A program made the translations under genes and the position numbers. The notes below the pieces were generated by a model that did not search any database, was not told where the DNA came from, and was given only the letters and a program-made list of their open reading frames with translations. This document shows positions 33,635-42,357 of a DNA stretch of 64,000 bases, in pieces. The stretch is from Prado023 sp963747335 (lineage in GTDB: Bacteria; Actinomycetota; Actinomycetes; S36-B12; CAIYMF01): contig CAVVEV010000003.1 in NCBI GenBank assembly GCA_963747335.1, positions 620,001-684,000 of the forward strand, given 5' to 3'. Each line of letters opens with the position of its first letter. Position 1 is the first letter of the stretch.

Positions 33635-35656
33635 TCACCCGATGCTGTCCGGCGTTGGCAGCTCGCCAGTGGTCTCTGCCGCCCATTCGCCGTTGGCCCA
33701 GGGCGGGAAGTACGGCGGCGAGGTCGTCTGCAGGCGCTTGTCGTAGGAGTAGTCCTTGATGTATCCGGTGGTGATGCTGCCGGTGCCCACGATGCCCCGC
33801 CACCGCTGTGCGATTGATCCGCGTACGCTCAGGACGCCGGTGGGGTCGCCCTTGTTGTAGCTCTCGACCCAGAACGAGTGGGCCAGCGTCTGGATGCTGG
33901 CGTAGATCCAGCGGTGCTTCTTGCCGTCCGATGCGGTCTGGGGGGGCGAGAGGTAGTCCAGGTTCTCCCAGTCGTCCGGCGTGTAGGTGCAGGTGGAGCC
34001 GTTCTTGCCTCCGCTGGGTGAGTCACTCGGCTCAGACCCGCAGGAGAATGTGCCACCGCCGGACTTGCTCACACTCCATTCGCTGACCTCGACCGGGTGG
34101 TAGACAACCACCGAGTTCTGGGCGACCAGCCCGACGATGTCCGAGTCGTCCTTGCCTGTTGCGTCCCCCAGCGCGGTGTTGGCGATCCCGATGTCACCCG
34201 TGACCACGACGTTGTTCTCCGCTGCGATCGTCACCCGCCCCTTGACCGTGCCCTCGATGTACACGTTGCCCAGTCCGCAGTCGAACTTGCTCGAATGCGA
34301 ACTCGACTTGACCGAGGGTGCCGACGGCCAGCCGCTGCTCGTGCGGGCCTTCGTGTACGTCGGGTGGAGGAAGCCGATGTCCGAGACCGCGTTGGCGATG
34401 CTGGTCGACCTGGTCGGGATGACGTCCTTGCTGGCGCTGCCCGACGTCGTTCCGTTCACGATCTGGCCGGGCACGCAGGTGGCACTCGTCGGCGCGTCGC
34501 GCACGTAGATGACCATTCCATCGGGCACGTTGACGGTCTGCTTGGCAGCCGGATACTTCTGGCCGGGCGCCGGCTTGTAGTTGGCAACGGTCCCGCAGTT
34601 CGGCGCCGTGGCCACAGCGGGATCCCCACCGAAGCCGACTGTTGTGCCGGCCGACATCGTGTTCCACACGTCCATCGTCCCGTTGGAGTTGAACCGGATC
34701 CGAGTGTCTCCCGTGAACTGGCATCCGGGCTTGTTGACGATATCGCCGGTCGTGTCCGGCAGCAGGTTCACGTTGCCCCACCGGGCACCCTTGGTGCTCA
34801 GGGACGGGGTGCCGGACCCTCGGAAGCACCCAGCCGTCCTGGCGTCATTGGCGTTGCTCGTGGCCGTCTTGGGGCACCCGGAGGAGTAGGTGGTGAAGCC
34901 CTGCTTGAATGTTGCGTTGCCGTTCACCAGCGGGGTGTCGTTGAAGTGGACAGGCCCGTCGAGGACATCGGCACTGATGAACTGGATCTCCACACAGCTT
35001 GGGTTGTCGCCGTCCGAGCGCTCGTTGTACTGCGGTTGCCACCAGTACTTGGCCTTGGTGACCCCGCTCCTCCCGCAGTGGTCGTGTGCGGGGCCGCTGG
35101 GATAGATCACGGTGTTCTCGGGGTCGGCATCCTCGAAGTCGGTGACGTAGAGGTAGCGCTGGGAGCCCGCGATGGTCACCTTCGCCTGGAGGGTTCGCAG
35201 CACATTGCCCGCGCGGCCCGTCGAGGACACCCAGATGGTGAACTGGTTCATCTGCCGGGAGTCGACGTCGTAGTGGAACTCCGCGGACGCTGGGTCCCCC
35301 GGCTGCACCTTGACCCAGCCGACAGGGGTGTTCGCATCCCAGCCGCACGGAGCCGAGAGCAGGGCAGGATCGGGATTCGGGCCCTCGAGGGCCGGGTTGT
35401 CACAGTCCGCCGTGGCGAAGTAGTTGCGGTCCTGGTTCAGGTGCGCCAGGTAGTGGTCGATTCCCGCCTGGGCTGCCGAGAGCGCCTCCACCCGGTCCTG
35501 GCCGTTGACGGCCCGGGGCTGCAGTGAGGTGGCATAAGACAGCGCGGTGGCCACGATCACGCCGGCCACCAGCATGAACCCGATGACCATCATCATCGCC
35601 ATGCCACGCTCGTCGGCCAGCTTGCGCCGGTCAGTTCCTGTCATCGGTTTCACCAC
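33635..35656 (-). CDS. Large PilX-like pilus surface/tip protein
   Basis: A 673-residue protein with a PilX-like N-terminus: a hydrophilic lead, RGMAMMMVIGFMLVAGVIVATALSYATS as the membrane helix, then AAQAGIDHYLAHL, common in PilX/PilC1-associated minor proteins. It lacks the normal Gly-Phe/Glu5 pilin site. The large external part has many paired cysteines, a stretch resembling polymer-like beta-solenoid repeats (VYIEGTVKGRVTIAAENNVVVTGDI, as in DUF4900) and ends near ETTGELPTPDSIG. It could be an adhesin or tip subunit of the pilus. The start is uncertain among GTG 35656, GTG 35653 and ATG 35644. Confidence 0.65.
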   Translation of the reverse strand: MVKPMTGTDRRKLADERGMAMMMVIGFMLVAGVIVATALSYATSLQPRAVNGQDRVEALSAAQAGIDHYLAHLNQDRNYFATADCDNPALEGPNPDPALLSAPCGWDANTPVGWVKVQPGDPASAEFHYDVDSRQMNQFTIWVSSTGRAGNVLRTLQAKVTIAGSQRYLYVTDFEDADPENTVIYPSGPAHDHCGRSGVTKAKYWWQPQYNERSDGDNPSCVEIQFISADVLDGPVHFNDTPLVNGNATFKQGFTTYSSGCPKTATSNANDARTAGCFRGSGTPSLSTKGARWGNVNLLPDTTGDIVNKPGCQFTGDTRIRFNSNGTMDVWNTMSAGTTVGFGGDPAVATAPNCGTVANYKPAPGQKYPAAKQTVNVPDGMVIYVRDAPTSATCVPGQIVNGTTSGSASKDVIPTRSTSIANAVSDIGFLHPTYTKARTSSGWPSAPSVKSSSHSSKFDCGLGNVYIEGTVKGRVTIAAENNVVVTGDIGIANTALGDATGKDDSDIVGLVAQNSVVVYHPVEVSEWSVSKSGGGTFSCGSEPSDSPSGGKNGSTCTYTPDDWENLDYLSPPQTASDGKKHRWIYASIQTLAHSFWVESYNKGDPTGVLSVRGSIAQRWRGIVGTGSITTGYIKDYSYDKRLQTTSPPYFPPWANGEWAAETTGELPTPDSIG

Positions 35657-35657
35657 T

Positions 35658-36380
35658 TCACGGGCTCGGGGTGGGCGAGGCGGTCGGGTTCGTCCCGGAG
35701 TTCACCAGGCTCACCCTGGAGACCACGGTCGAGCTGTCGGTGCCCTCGGCGGTCTGCGAGGTCACGACGATGTCGATGCTGTCCACGGCCTCCAGGTTCT
35801 CCGCGGACAGGGGCACAGCCAGCGTGCTCCCGCTCTCCCCGTAGAAGGTGAAGATGGGGGCGTCCACGAGGTTGGCAGCCAGCACCCGCCTGCGGACGTC
35901 GCACCCCGTCGAACCGGCGGTGCAGTACGTGTAGTCGTGGTCGGTCGCCAGGTGCTCGTCAGGCAGCTGGTAGGTCTCGACCAGCTCACCGTCCGTCAGC
36001 GTGTACGTGACGCGGACCGGGCCGTAGCGCGTCATCCCGCCGCCCGTGGGCTCGATCAGCGACGACAGTGCGGCGTAGAAGGCGACCCTGCGCGTGTCCC
36101 CCTGGATGAAGGCGGCAGCGTCCGTGGCAGCACCGAGCAGCCGTGGCTCGACCGCGGTGCGCATCGTCTTGGTCATCGCCTCGATGGCCACCTGGTTCTC
36201 GCCGACCTCCTGCAGCCGCAGGGAGTTCGAGCCCATCAGCTTGGTGGCTGTGACGAGCCCGCCTGCCACCACGGCCACCACGGTGCTCGTGAGCGTGATC
36301 GTCACCATGAGCTCGACGAGCGTCACTCCGCGCTCGTGCTCGCCCGGTCGATGGTGCAGCCGTTCCCGAAGGGTGCTCAT
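35658..36380 (-). CDS. PilW-like minor pilin
   Basis: A 240-residue prepilin. The cleavage and methylation site is ERG-VTLVELMVTITLTSTVVAVVAGG, with Glu5 kept and Val where Phe is usual. The C-terminal domain is beta-rich with one probable disulfide (YCTAGSTGCDV). PilW-type pilins join PilV and PilX to prime assembly. Its ATG overlaps the restored stop of the PilV-like gene (ATGA at 36377-36380), and the PilX-like gene begins at once after its own stop. Confidence 0.75.
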   Translation of the reverse strand: MSTLRERLHHRPGEHERGVTLVELMVTITLTSTVVAVVAGGLVTATKLMGSNSLRLQEVGENQVAIEAMTKTMRTAVEPRLLGAATDAAAFIQGDTRRVAFYAALSSLIEPTGGGMTRYGPVRVTYTLTDGELVETYQLPDEHLATDHDYTYCTAGSTGCDVRRRVLAANLVDAPIFTFYGESGSTLAVPLSAENLEAVDSIDIVVTSQTAEGTDSSTVVSRVSLVNSGTNPTASPTPSP

Positions 36381-37784
36381 GGGATGTCCACCGCCATGTC
36401 GGGAAGCGTGATGACCGTCAGCGGGCTCGGCGTGTTCCCATCCTCGTCGACCACAACCAGGATGCCGGTGTCCTCAGGGCAGGCGTTGATCGGGTCCACC
36501 GGCACGCACGTGGCCCCAGTCGATGGCTCAACCAGCCATGAGCCGGCGGGAAGGGACGAGTAGAGGAAGCCGCCGCCCGAGGTCGTACCCAGGGTCAGCT
36601 CCAGCTTCGGCACCGTCGCATCCGGTGGGGTCCGCGGGACGAGCCACTAGCGTGACGCCGTCCAATGGCATGCCCGCTGGCCCGGGGACATCCGATGTGA
36701 CGGTGCGGACCGCGACGGGCGCGAGGGCAACCGTCACAGAAGCCGTGCCGCCCGCGGCCACGGGGACGGCGACAGGTCGGGGATATCCGAGACCATTGAG
36801 GGTCGGATCGCTCTGGTCGCAGGTACCGGCCCACACCGAGTAGCTGTCGGGCCACAGCCCGCTGACCGTGGTCGGGTTCGTGCTGCCCGGGAGGTGGAGC
36901 TCGGAGTCCGTGAACCGTGGGTTGAACAAGGTTAGTCCGGGCAGCGGGGTGGGCAGGGAGTGGCCGGGTCCGGTCTCGTAGGCGACGTTGATGCCCGCCG
37001 CCCTTTCGTAGGCGAACGGGATCACCTTGAGCTTGCCCTTCTCCAGTGTGGCCGTCTTGTCCGTGCTCTGGAATCCCTCCTGGTTCACATAGCCGGCAGA
37101 GTCGAGCGACAGGGTGTAGTCGCCCGCGGTCGAGAGCATGAAGACCGCGCAGCCGTCAGCGGCCGTGTACTCGGTGGCTGGACCTGACGGCCCGGTCGCC
37201 ACGACCGGCACGTTCGCGGTGCCGGTGCCCGCCGAGTTGGTCAGCTTGGCCGCGATGTAGCCGACGTCTCCCTCTACACCCTTGACAGGCGTGAGCAGCG
37301 TGTTGCTCTGCACGGCGCGGGTCTGGCCCGAGTCACTCCACGAGACACTCACGTTGACCGCGATCGTCAGGTAGTCCACGGAGCCACCACCGTCGCACGG
37401 GCTCTCACCGTTGCCACTGAGCTGGATGCTGTTGGTCCGCTCCACGATGAACTCGCGGCCGTCGATCTCCAACGGGCTGCCCTTCGTGCCGCCTGGAAGC
37501 GGCGCGTCATTGGTGACCCGTCCTGCCTCGAGCACGCCGAGCTGGCCGGTCTCGTCCGAGTGCTGGAACTGGTTGCGCACGATCTCCAGCTCGCGCTCGG
37601 CGAGGTGGGTGGCCTGCTGGCGAAGGCGGTCATCCCGGGTGACCCGCAGGGCGAGGTTCATGCCGTAGGTGAAGGAGGAGGAGACCAGCGCCAGGATCGA
37701 CAGCGCGACGACTGCCTCGATCAATGAGAAGCCGTGGTCGGCTGCGAGCCGACGGCGCAGCCGGGCGAACGGGGAGCGTCCCAT
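36377..37784 (-). CDS. PilV-like minor pilin (contains +1 frame slip)
   Basis: A large minor pilin of about 468 residues if one base is removed. The prepilin site is DHG-FSLIEAVVALSILALVSSSFTYGMN with Glu5. The long external region includes carboxypeptidase-regulatory-like beta domains (GYIAAKLTNSAGTG ... GPATEYTAADGCAVFMLSTAGDYTLSLDSAGY). Near 36620 the frame becomes nonsense (GADPGYDLGRRLPLL). One frame over the sequence continues VPKLELTLGTTSGGGFLYSSL, still a beta domain, and stops at 36377 in an ATGA overlap with the PilW-like gene. One extra base between about 36617 and 36650 accounts for it. Confidence 0.75.
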
Positions 37785-37898
37785 GCGGGTGTTATCGGCA
37801 CCGCGGACGGCTTAGTGAAGTCGCCGGTGACCCGCCTGCTGGCGGGCGCGGCGGCAGGACCCGGATCCCTACTCCATCGGTTGCGGCCCGCAACGCCG

Positions 37899-37930
37899 GG
37901 AGGCCCCGGACCTCACGGTCCAGGGCCTCC
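37899..37930 (-). terminator. Terminator after the major pilin gene
   Basis: Two 14-base arms (37899-37912 and 37917-37930) pair with one mismatch around a 4-base loop, 19 bases past the pilin stop. It probably limits read-through from the highly expressed pilin into the minor pilin genes. Confidence 0.75.
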
Positions 37931-37948
37931 GGCTCCTACTGCTTCACA

Positions 37949-38428
37949 TCACGGGGTGGGGCACACCGCAACGTTCGTGCCGTCGCCATCCGGGTCAGTA
38001 CCAACCTCGCCAAGACCACCCGGCGAGGAGTAGACGAAGACGGCATTGGACTTCGAAGTCGCCTGGAGGCAGTACCCGTCGGCGGTCGCGGTTGAGGACG
38101 CAGTCGGGGTCGCGGCATCGGTGAGCCACGTGACCGCGATCACCGGGTCATTGTCCAGGTAGTTGCTCGCGGTCGAGTACTTGAACCCGTAGTCGGCCAT
38201 AGAGCCCTCGTCGACGTAGACGCCGAGATCGTCGGTCAGGGCCGACTCCTGGGCCGTTGCGGCGTTGCGCAGGTCAGCCTTGACCGCGGCATCCCAGCCC
38301 TTCTGGCGCTGGTTGAGGAAGACCGGGATTGCGATCGCGGCGAGGATGCCGATGATGATGATGACAACGAGGAGCTCGATGAGGGTGAAGCCCTCGTCGC
38401 CCCGCTCCTTGCGCAGCTTCTCCAACAT
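37949..38428 (-). CDS. pilA: Type IV major pilin (PilA-like)
   Basis: A 159-residue prepilin. A short positively charged leader ends in GDEG, and the mature part starts FTLIELLVVIIIIGILAAIAIPVFLNQRQKGWDAAVK, a textbook type IVa N-terminus with Glu5. The globular part is short, with two cysteines (GYCLQAT and VAVCPTP) likely forming the C-terminal disulfide loop. The ATG at 38428 has a strong AAGGAG six bases upstream. It is followed by a terminator, as expected for an abundant pilus subunit. Confidence 0.92.
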   Translation of the reverse strand: MLEKLRKERGDEGFTLIELLVVIIIIGILAAIAIPVFLNQRQKGWDAAVKADLRNAATAQESALTDDLGVYVDEGSMADYGFKYSTASNYLDNDPVIAVTWLTDAATPTASSTATADGYCLQATSKSNAVFVYSSPGGLGEVGTDPDGDGTNVAVCPTP

Positions 38429-38434
38429 GTGTTG

Positions 38435-38451
38435 CTCCTTGTGTGTGTGTG
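38435..38451 (-). promoter_or_regulatory. pilA ribosome site next to a CA dinucleotide repeat
   Basis: AAGGAG (38435-38440) is directly preceded on the minus strand by a run of about five CA units (38441-38451). Such a repeat in the leader can change length by slippage and alter translation of pilA. Confidence 0.5.
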
Positions 38452-38497
38452 ACGTGAGGCCCGGCTTGGGTCCGGACAGTGGATTCATCGGAGGTGC

Positions 38498-38542
38498 ATT
38501 CAAGGCTCTTGAATCCCGATCTCTTCGTCACCCGAACGGGTG
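38498..38542 (-). promoter_or_regulatory. Two small palindromes upstream of pilA
   Basis: ATTCAAG-GCT-CTTGAAT (38498-38514) and CACCC-GAAC-GGGTG (38529-38542) lie 70-115 bases before the pilA start, in a 277-base region between the two pilin genes. They may be operator sites or part of a leader structure. No clear promoter boxes were identified. Confidence 0.3.
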
Positions 38543-38705
38543 AATGGCCCTCGGCAGTTGACTGGCCGTACCAGTGCACGGCCCTCAAGTGCGGAGAAGG
38601 TGGGGGCGTGTCAGATCGGCGGATCTCACCCAGGAAGAACAGCCATCTGAGGGGCGACGCGCCAGCTGATCCGGGTCCGTCAAGGTTGGTGATCGCCCGC
38701 GGACA

Positions 38706-39140
38706 CTACGAGCAGGTCACCGGATCGAGAGGCGTTGCTCCTCGAACAAGGCCGGAATCGCTGCCGAAACCGAAGTATGTCCCGGAGCCCGAGCGCGCGG
38801 TCATGCAGAAGTACTCACTCCCACTCGCCGCCACGGTCATGGCGAACTCCCGGTTGTGGTACGCCTCCCCCTGGGACGGCACGAACCCGGCGGAACCCAG
38901 GCCCGCCAGGTCCGCCGCGAACGCCTCAGGGCTGGCTGCAGCGAGGTACGTGTGCTGTGCCGTCACGGCGCCCCGCAGGTCGCTGACGACTTCTGCGTCC
39001 CACGCCTTGTCCCTCTGACGCAGGAAGACGGAGATGGCGATGGAGGAGAGGATGCCGATCACCATGAGGACCACGAGCAACTCGACGAGAGTGAATCCGT
39101 CTTGGCCGTGCAGGGCTCTACCTCGACTCGAGTCGCCCAT
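38706..39140 (-). CDS. Second type IV pilin
   Basis: A 144-residue prepilin paralogous to the pilA product. The leader ends in GQDG and the mature protein starts FTLVELLVVLMVIGILSSIAISVFLRQRDKAWDAEVVSDLRGA with Glu5. Two cysteines (YFCMTAR and PVTCS at the very end) form the usual C-terminal loop. Start ATG 39140 has GGAGG six bases upstream. It could be an alternative major subunit or a minor pilin; sequence alone does not decide. Confidence 0.88.
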   Translation of the reverse strand: MGDSSRGRALHGQDGFTLVELLVVLMVIGILSSIAISVFLRQRDKAWDAEVVSDLRGAVTAQHTYLAAASPEAFAADLAGLGSAGFVPSQGEAYHNREFAMTVAASGSEYFCMTARSGSGTYFGFGSDSGLVRGATPLDPVTCS

Positions 39141-39230
39141 CTCAGTCCTCCCTCGCCTCACGGTCATCCATCGCCGGATGTTGGTCAACCAGCTGGATCG
39201 CTCGAGTTGGCCGACTGAATCGTTCGTCAA

Positions 39231-40454
39231 CTACTGGATAAGGTCGAAGACCTTGAAGATGGGCATGTACAGCGCGATGATCATTCCGCCGATGACGACA
39301 CCCATCACGGCGATCATCAGCGGCTCGATCAGCGATGTCAGGGCCTCCGTGGTGGCCTCGACCTCCTGGTCGTAGAACTCGCTGATCTTGCGCAGCATCT
39401 CGTCGAGCGCTCCGGTGTCCTCACCCACAGACATCATCTGCACCACCATTGGGGGGAACACGGGGTGGTCCAGCAGTGGTCGCGCCAGCGACTCGCCCTG
39501 CCGGACGCTCTCCTGGACGTCGCGCACGGCACGACCGACAACCACGTTGCCCGTGGTGTCCGCCACGATGTCCAGGGCCTGCAGGATCGGCACACCGGAA
39601 CTGATCATCGTCCCGAGGTTACGGGTGAACCTCGCGACGGAGATCTTCTGGAAGAGAGGGCCGAAAACGGGCGCCTTCAGCTTGAGCGGGTCCACCACGT
39701 TGCGGACCCTCGCGTGCCGGTGGAACTTCTTCCACAGCACACCGAGGGCGATGAGCGTCATGATGACGAAGGGCATCGTCGCCTTGAGCACCTCGGACAG
39801 GAACACCAGGAACCTCGTGGGTGCGGGCAGGGTCCCGCCCAGCGAGGTGAACATCTCCTTGAAGGTCGGGACGATGAACAACAGCATCCCGGTGACGCCC
39901 AGGACGGCCATCACCGCCACGACCACGGGGTAGGTCATCGCGGACTTCACCTTGCCGCGTAGCTTGACTTCCGCCTCGTAGTTGGACGCCACCTGCAGCA
40001 GCGACCTGTCGAGGAACCCGCCAACCTCACCAGCCCGGCACATGTTGACCATCAACGGTGGGAACACCGTCGGGTGCACAGCCAGGGCGTCACTGAGCGC
40101 CCGGCCGCCCTCAACCTCGTTGCGGACCTGGACGAGCACCTTGGCCAGCGGCTTGCACTCCGTCTGCTCCTCGAGGATCGTCAGCGAACGGAGCAACGAC
40201 AGGCCCGAGTTCACCATCGTGGCGAACTGCCGCGACATGATCGCCAGGTCCTTGAGCCCCACCTTGTTGCCGAACCCCGGGATGGAGAGCTCCCGCTTCA
40301 ACCCCGCGTTGGCCTGGGTGATCGAGACGGGGGCATAGCCCATCGACTTCAGCCGCGTGGCAACGATCGCCGGGGACTCGGCCTTGAGCTTGCCGCGCAC
40401 CATCTTGCCCGAGCGGTCACGGACCGCGTACTCGTAGTCCAGGGTCTTGGCCAT
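39231..40454 (-). CDS. pilC: Type IV pilus inner-membrane platform protein PilC
   Basis: A 407-residue platform protein that couples the PilB and PilT motors to pilin movement. It begins LDYEYAVRDRSGKMVRGKL, then the first T2SSF domain (LAIMSRQFATMVNSGLSLLRSLTILEEQT), a transmembrane pair, the second T2SSF domain (FTRNLGTMISSGVPILQALDIVAD) and a last helix (LTSLIEPLMIAVMGVVIGGMIIALYMPIF). It lies 10 bases after the pilT stop and should be cotranscribed with it. Confidence 0.96.
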   Translation of the reverse strand: MAKTLDYEYAVRDRSGKMVRGKLKAESPAIVATRLKSMGYAPVSITQANAGLKRELSIPGFGNKVGLKDLAIMSRQFATMVNSGLSLLRSLTILEEQTECKPLAKVLVQVRNEVEGGRALSDALAVHPTVFPPLMVNMCRAGEVGGFLDRSLLQVASNYEAEVKLRGKVKSAMTYPVVVAVMAVLGVTGMLLFIVPTFKEMFTSLGGTLPAPTRFLVFLSEVLKATMPFVIMTLIALGVLWKKFHRHARVRNVVDPLKLKAPVFGPLFQKISVARFTRNLGTMISSGVPILQALDIVADTTGNVVVGRAVRDVQESVRQGESLARPLLDHPVFPPMVVQMMSVGEDTGALDEMLRKISEFYDQEVEATTEALTSLIEPLMIAVMGVVIGGMIIALYMPIFKVFDLIQ

Positions 40455-40464
40455 GTCCGCTCCC

Positions 40465-42102
40465 TCAGCGCCGTCCGGCCATCCGCGTGAAGTCCTCCAC
40501 GTGATGGCACTTCTCGAAAGCTGTGTCGTAGCTGATCCGGCCGGCCTTCACCAGCTCCGCCAGGTTCTGGTCCAGGGTGTGCATCCCATGGGTGGCACCC
40601 GCTTGGAGCGCTGAGTAGATCTGGTGGGTCTTGCCCTCGCGGATCAGGTTGCGGATCGCGGGGGTGGCCACGAGCACCTCGGTGGCGGCGACACGGCCCC
40701 GGCCGTCCATGGTCTTGCACAGGGTCTGGCAGACGATGGCCTGCAGGGTGCCGGCCAGCTGCTGGCGGATCTGCTGCTGCTGGCTGGGCGGGAACACGTC
40801 GATCACGCGGTCGATCGTCTGAGCTGCGTCCTGGGTGTGCAGGGTCGCGAACACGAGGTGACCGGTCTCCGCGGCTGTCAGTGCCACCTGGATCGTCTCG
40901 AGGTCGCGCATCTCGCCGACCAGGATGATGTCGGGGTCCTGGCGCAGCACGTGCTTCAGGGCGTTGGCGAATGAGTACGTGTCCTCCCCCACCTCGCGCT
41001 GGTTGACCAGGCAGCTCTTGTGCGTGTGGAGGAACTCGATCGGATCCTCGACGGTCATGATGTGCTCGTTGCGCGTGCGGTTGGCCTGGTCGACCAGGGC
41101 CGCCAAGGTCGTGGACTTGCCCGACCCCGTAGGCCCGGTCACGAGGACGAAGCCTCGGGGCATCGCGGCGAAGTTGGCCATCGCCGGAGGCATCCCGAGC
41201 TGCTCGATCGTCTTGATCTCGAACGGGATCACACGGAACGCCGCCCCCAGCGAGTCCCGCTGTTTGTACAGGTTCACCCGGAAGCGGGCGACGTCCGGCA
41301 GGGCGTAGGAGAAGTCGAGCTCGAGGGTCTCCTCGAAGCGCTCCCGCTGCTGCTGCGTGGCGATCGAGTACATGACCCGCTGGATGGTGTCGGGGGTGAG
41401 CGGTTCGGTCTCCGGGATCGGGCGCAGGCTGCCGTCCACGCGTACGGTGGGCGGTGCGCCGGCGGTGAGGTGCAGGTCGGAGCCGCGCATCTCGAGCATG
41501 ATCGTCAGTGCCTCGGCAAGGGAGAAGTCGTCGCCGCGGATCTCGTCCTCGGTCGACATGCGGGCGTAGGCCGCGGACTCCGACTCGGCGATCCTCAGCT
41601 CCGGGACTGGAGCCATGCCGGGGGCCTCCGGGGCCAGCCCGACGTCCGCCCCGCGGAGGTCCGGGGCCAGCCCCGGCACGGGTTGGTGAGTGGGCGCGGG
41701 AGGAGGCATGGGCGGGGCCATGGTGCCGGCCGGTGCTCCGTAGGCCGCTGGCGCTGCGGGAGCCGGGGGCACGTGCTCGGTTGCAGGGGCAAAGGCCATC
41801 GGGGGCGGTGAGGCAGGGGCCTCAACTCGAGGTGCCAGCCCGGGGATCGCACTCGATGTCGCAGCTGCGGGGACGGGAGAAGCGGGAACCTGACCAGCGG
41901 GGACAGCCTGAGTGGCGGGACCGTGCCCAGCGGGCGCGCCGACCGTTGGGGCCTGGCCGGGGCGAACCTCGGTGCCGGGGACATGACCTGCGGACGGACC
42001 GCTCGGCGGTGCCGAAGGTGCCGCCCAGCGGAGGTCGCCTGCCAGCGGACCACTCTCAGGGGCCATACTCTGCGGGGCCACCCCGGGGATGAGCTCGTCC
42101 AT
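40465..42102 (-). CDS. pilT: Pilus retraction ATPase PilT with long disordered N-terminus
   Basis: A 545-residue PilT. The first 200 residues or so are Pro/Ala/Gly-rich and low in complexity, unlike standard PilT (about 345 residues). The ATPase part begins FSLAEALTIMLEMRGSDLHLTAGAPPTVRVDGSL. Walker A is VTGPTGSGKSTTLAALVD; the Asp box, Walker B (IILVGEMRDLETIQ) and His box (LVFATLHTQDAAQTIDR) follow. AIRNLIREGKTHQIYSALQ is the PilT-specific retraction motif. ATG 42102 has GGAGGG upstream. It follows pilB after a terminator and may have its own promoter. Confidence 0.95.
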   Translation of the reverse strand: MDELIPGVAPQSMAPESGPLAGDLRWAAPSAPPSGPSAGHVPGTEVRPGQAPTVGAPAGHGPATQAVPAGQVPASPVPAAATSSAIPGLAPRVEAPASPPPMAFAPATEHVPPAPAAPAAYGAPAGTMAPPMPPPAPTHQPVPGLAPDLRGADVGLAPEAPGMAPVPELRIAESESAAYARMSTEDEIRGDDFSLAEALTIMLEMRGSDLHLTAGAPPTVRVDGSLRPIPETEPLTPDTIQRVMYSIATQQQRERFEETLELDFSYALPDVARFRVNLYKQRDSLGAAFRVIPFEIKTIEQLGMPPAMANFAAMPRGFVLVTGPTGSGKSTTLAALVDQANRTRNEHIMTVEDPIEFLHTHKSCLVNQREVGEDTYSFANALKHVLRQDPDIILVGEMRDLETIQVALTAAETGHLVFATLHTQDAAQTIDRVIDVFPPSQQQQIRQQLAGTLQAIVCQTLCKTMDGRGRVAATEVLVATPAIRNLIREGKTHQIYSALQAGATHGMHTLDQNLAELVKAGRISYDTAFEKCHHVEDFTRMAGRR

Positions 42103-42329
42103 GATCCCTCCGCGCGTCGACGCTGCGAGGGCACACGCCCTCTGCGTCCTGAATCGGAGTGACAGGTGGGGTGACTTGAGCGGGGCAGTCCCCTGCGGGT
42201 GGCCGACTTCATCCAGGTTCCAGGCCCCGGAGTCGCCCGAGGTTTGGATCAAACTGCTGAGGGCGCCCGAGAGTTGGACGAAGACGTGATCTTGCTCGGG
42301 GACGGGACCAGCGGTTCGGCGTGGGCGTT

Positions 42330-42352
42330 GGAGGCGGGGCGCCCCCGCCTCC
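42330..42352 (-). terminator. Terminator after pilB
   Basis: A perfect 10-bp G+C stem with a 3-base loop, 5 bases after the pilB stop. It lies in the 255-base pilB-pilT interval, whose remainder shows no gene. Confidence 0.7.
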
Positions 42353-42357
42353 GGGGA

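Noticed and set aside
36377..36613. Separate 78-residue protein
   Set aside because: It has no ribosome site, starts in the middle of a beta domain and is best read as the true C-terminus of the PilV-like protein.
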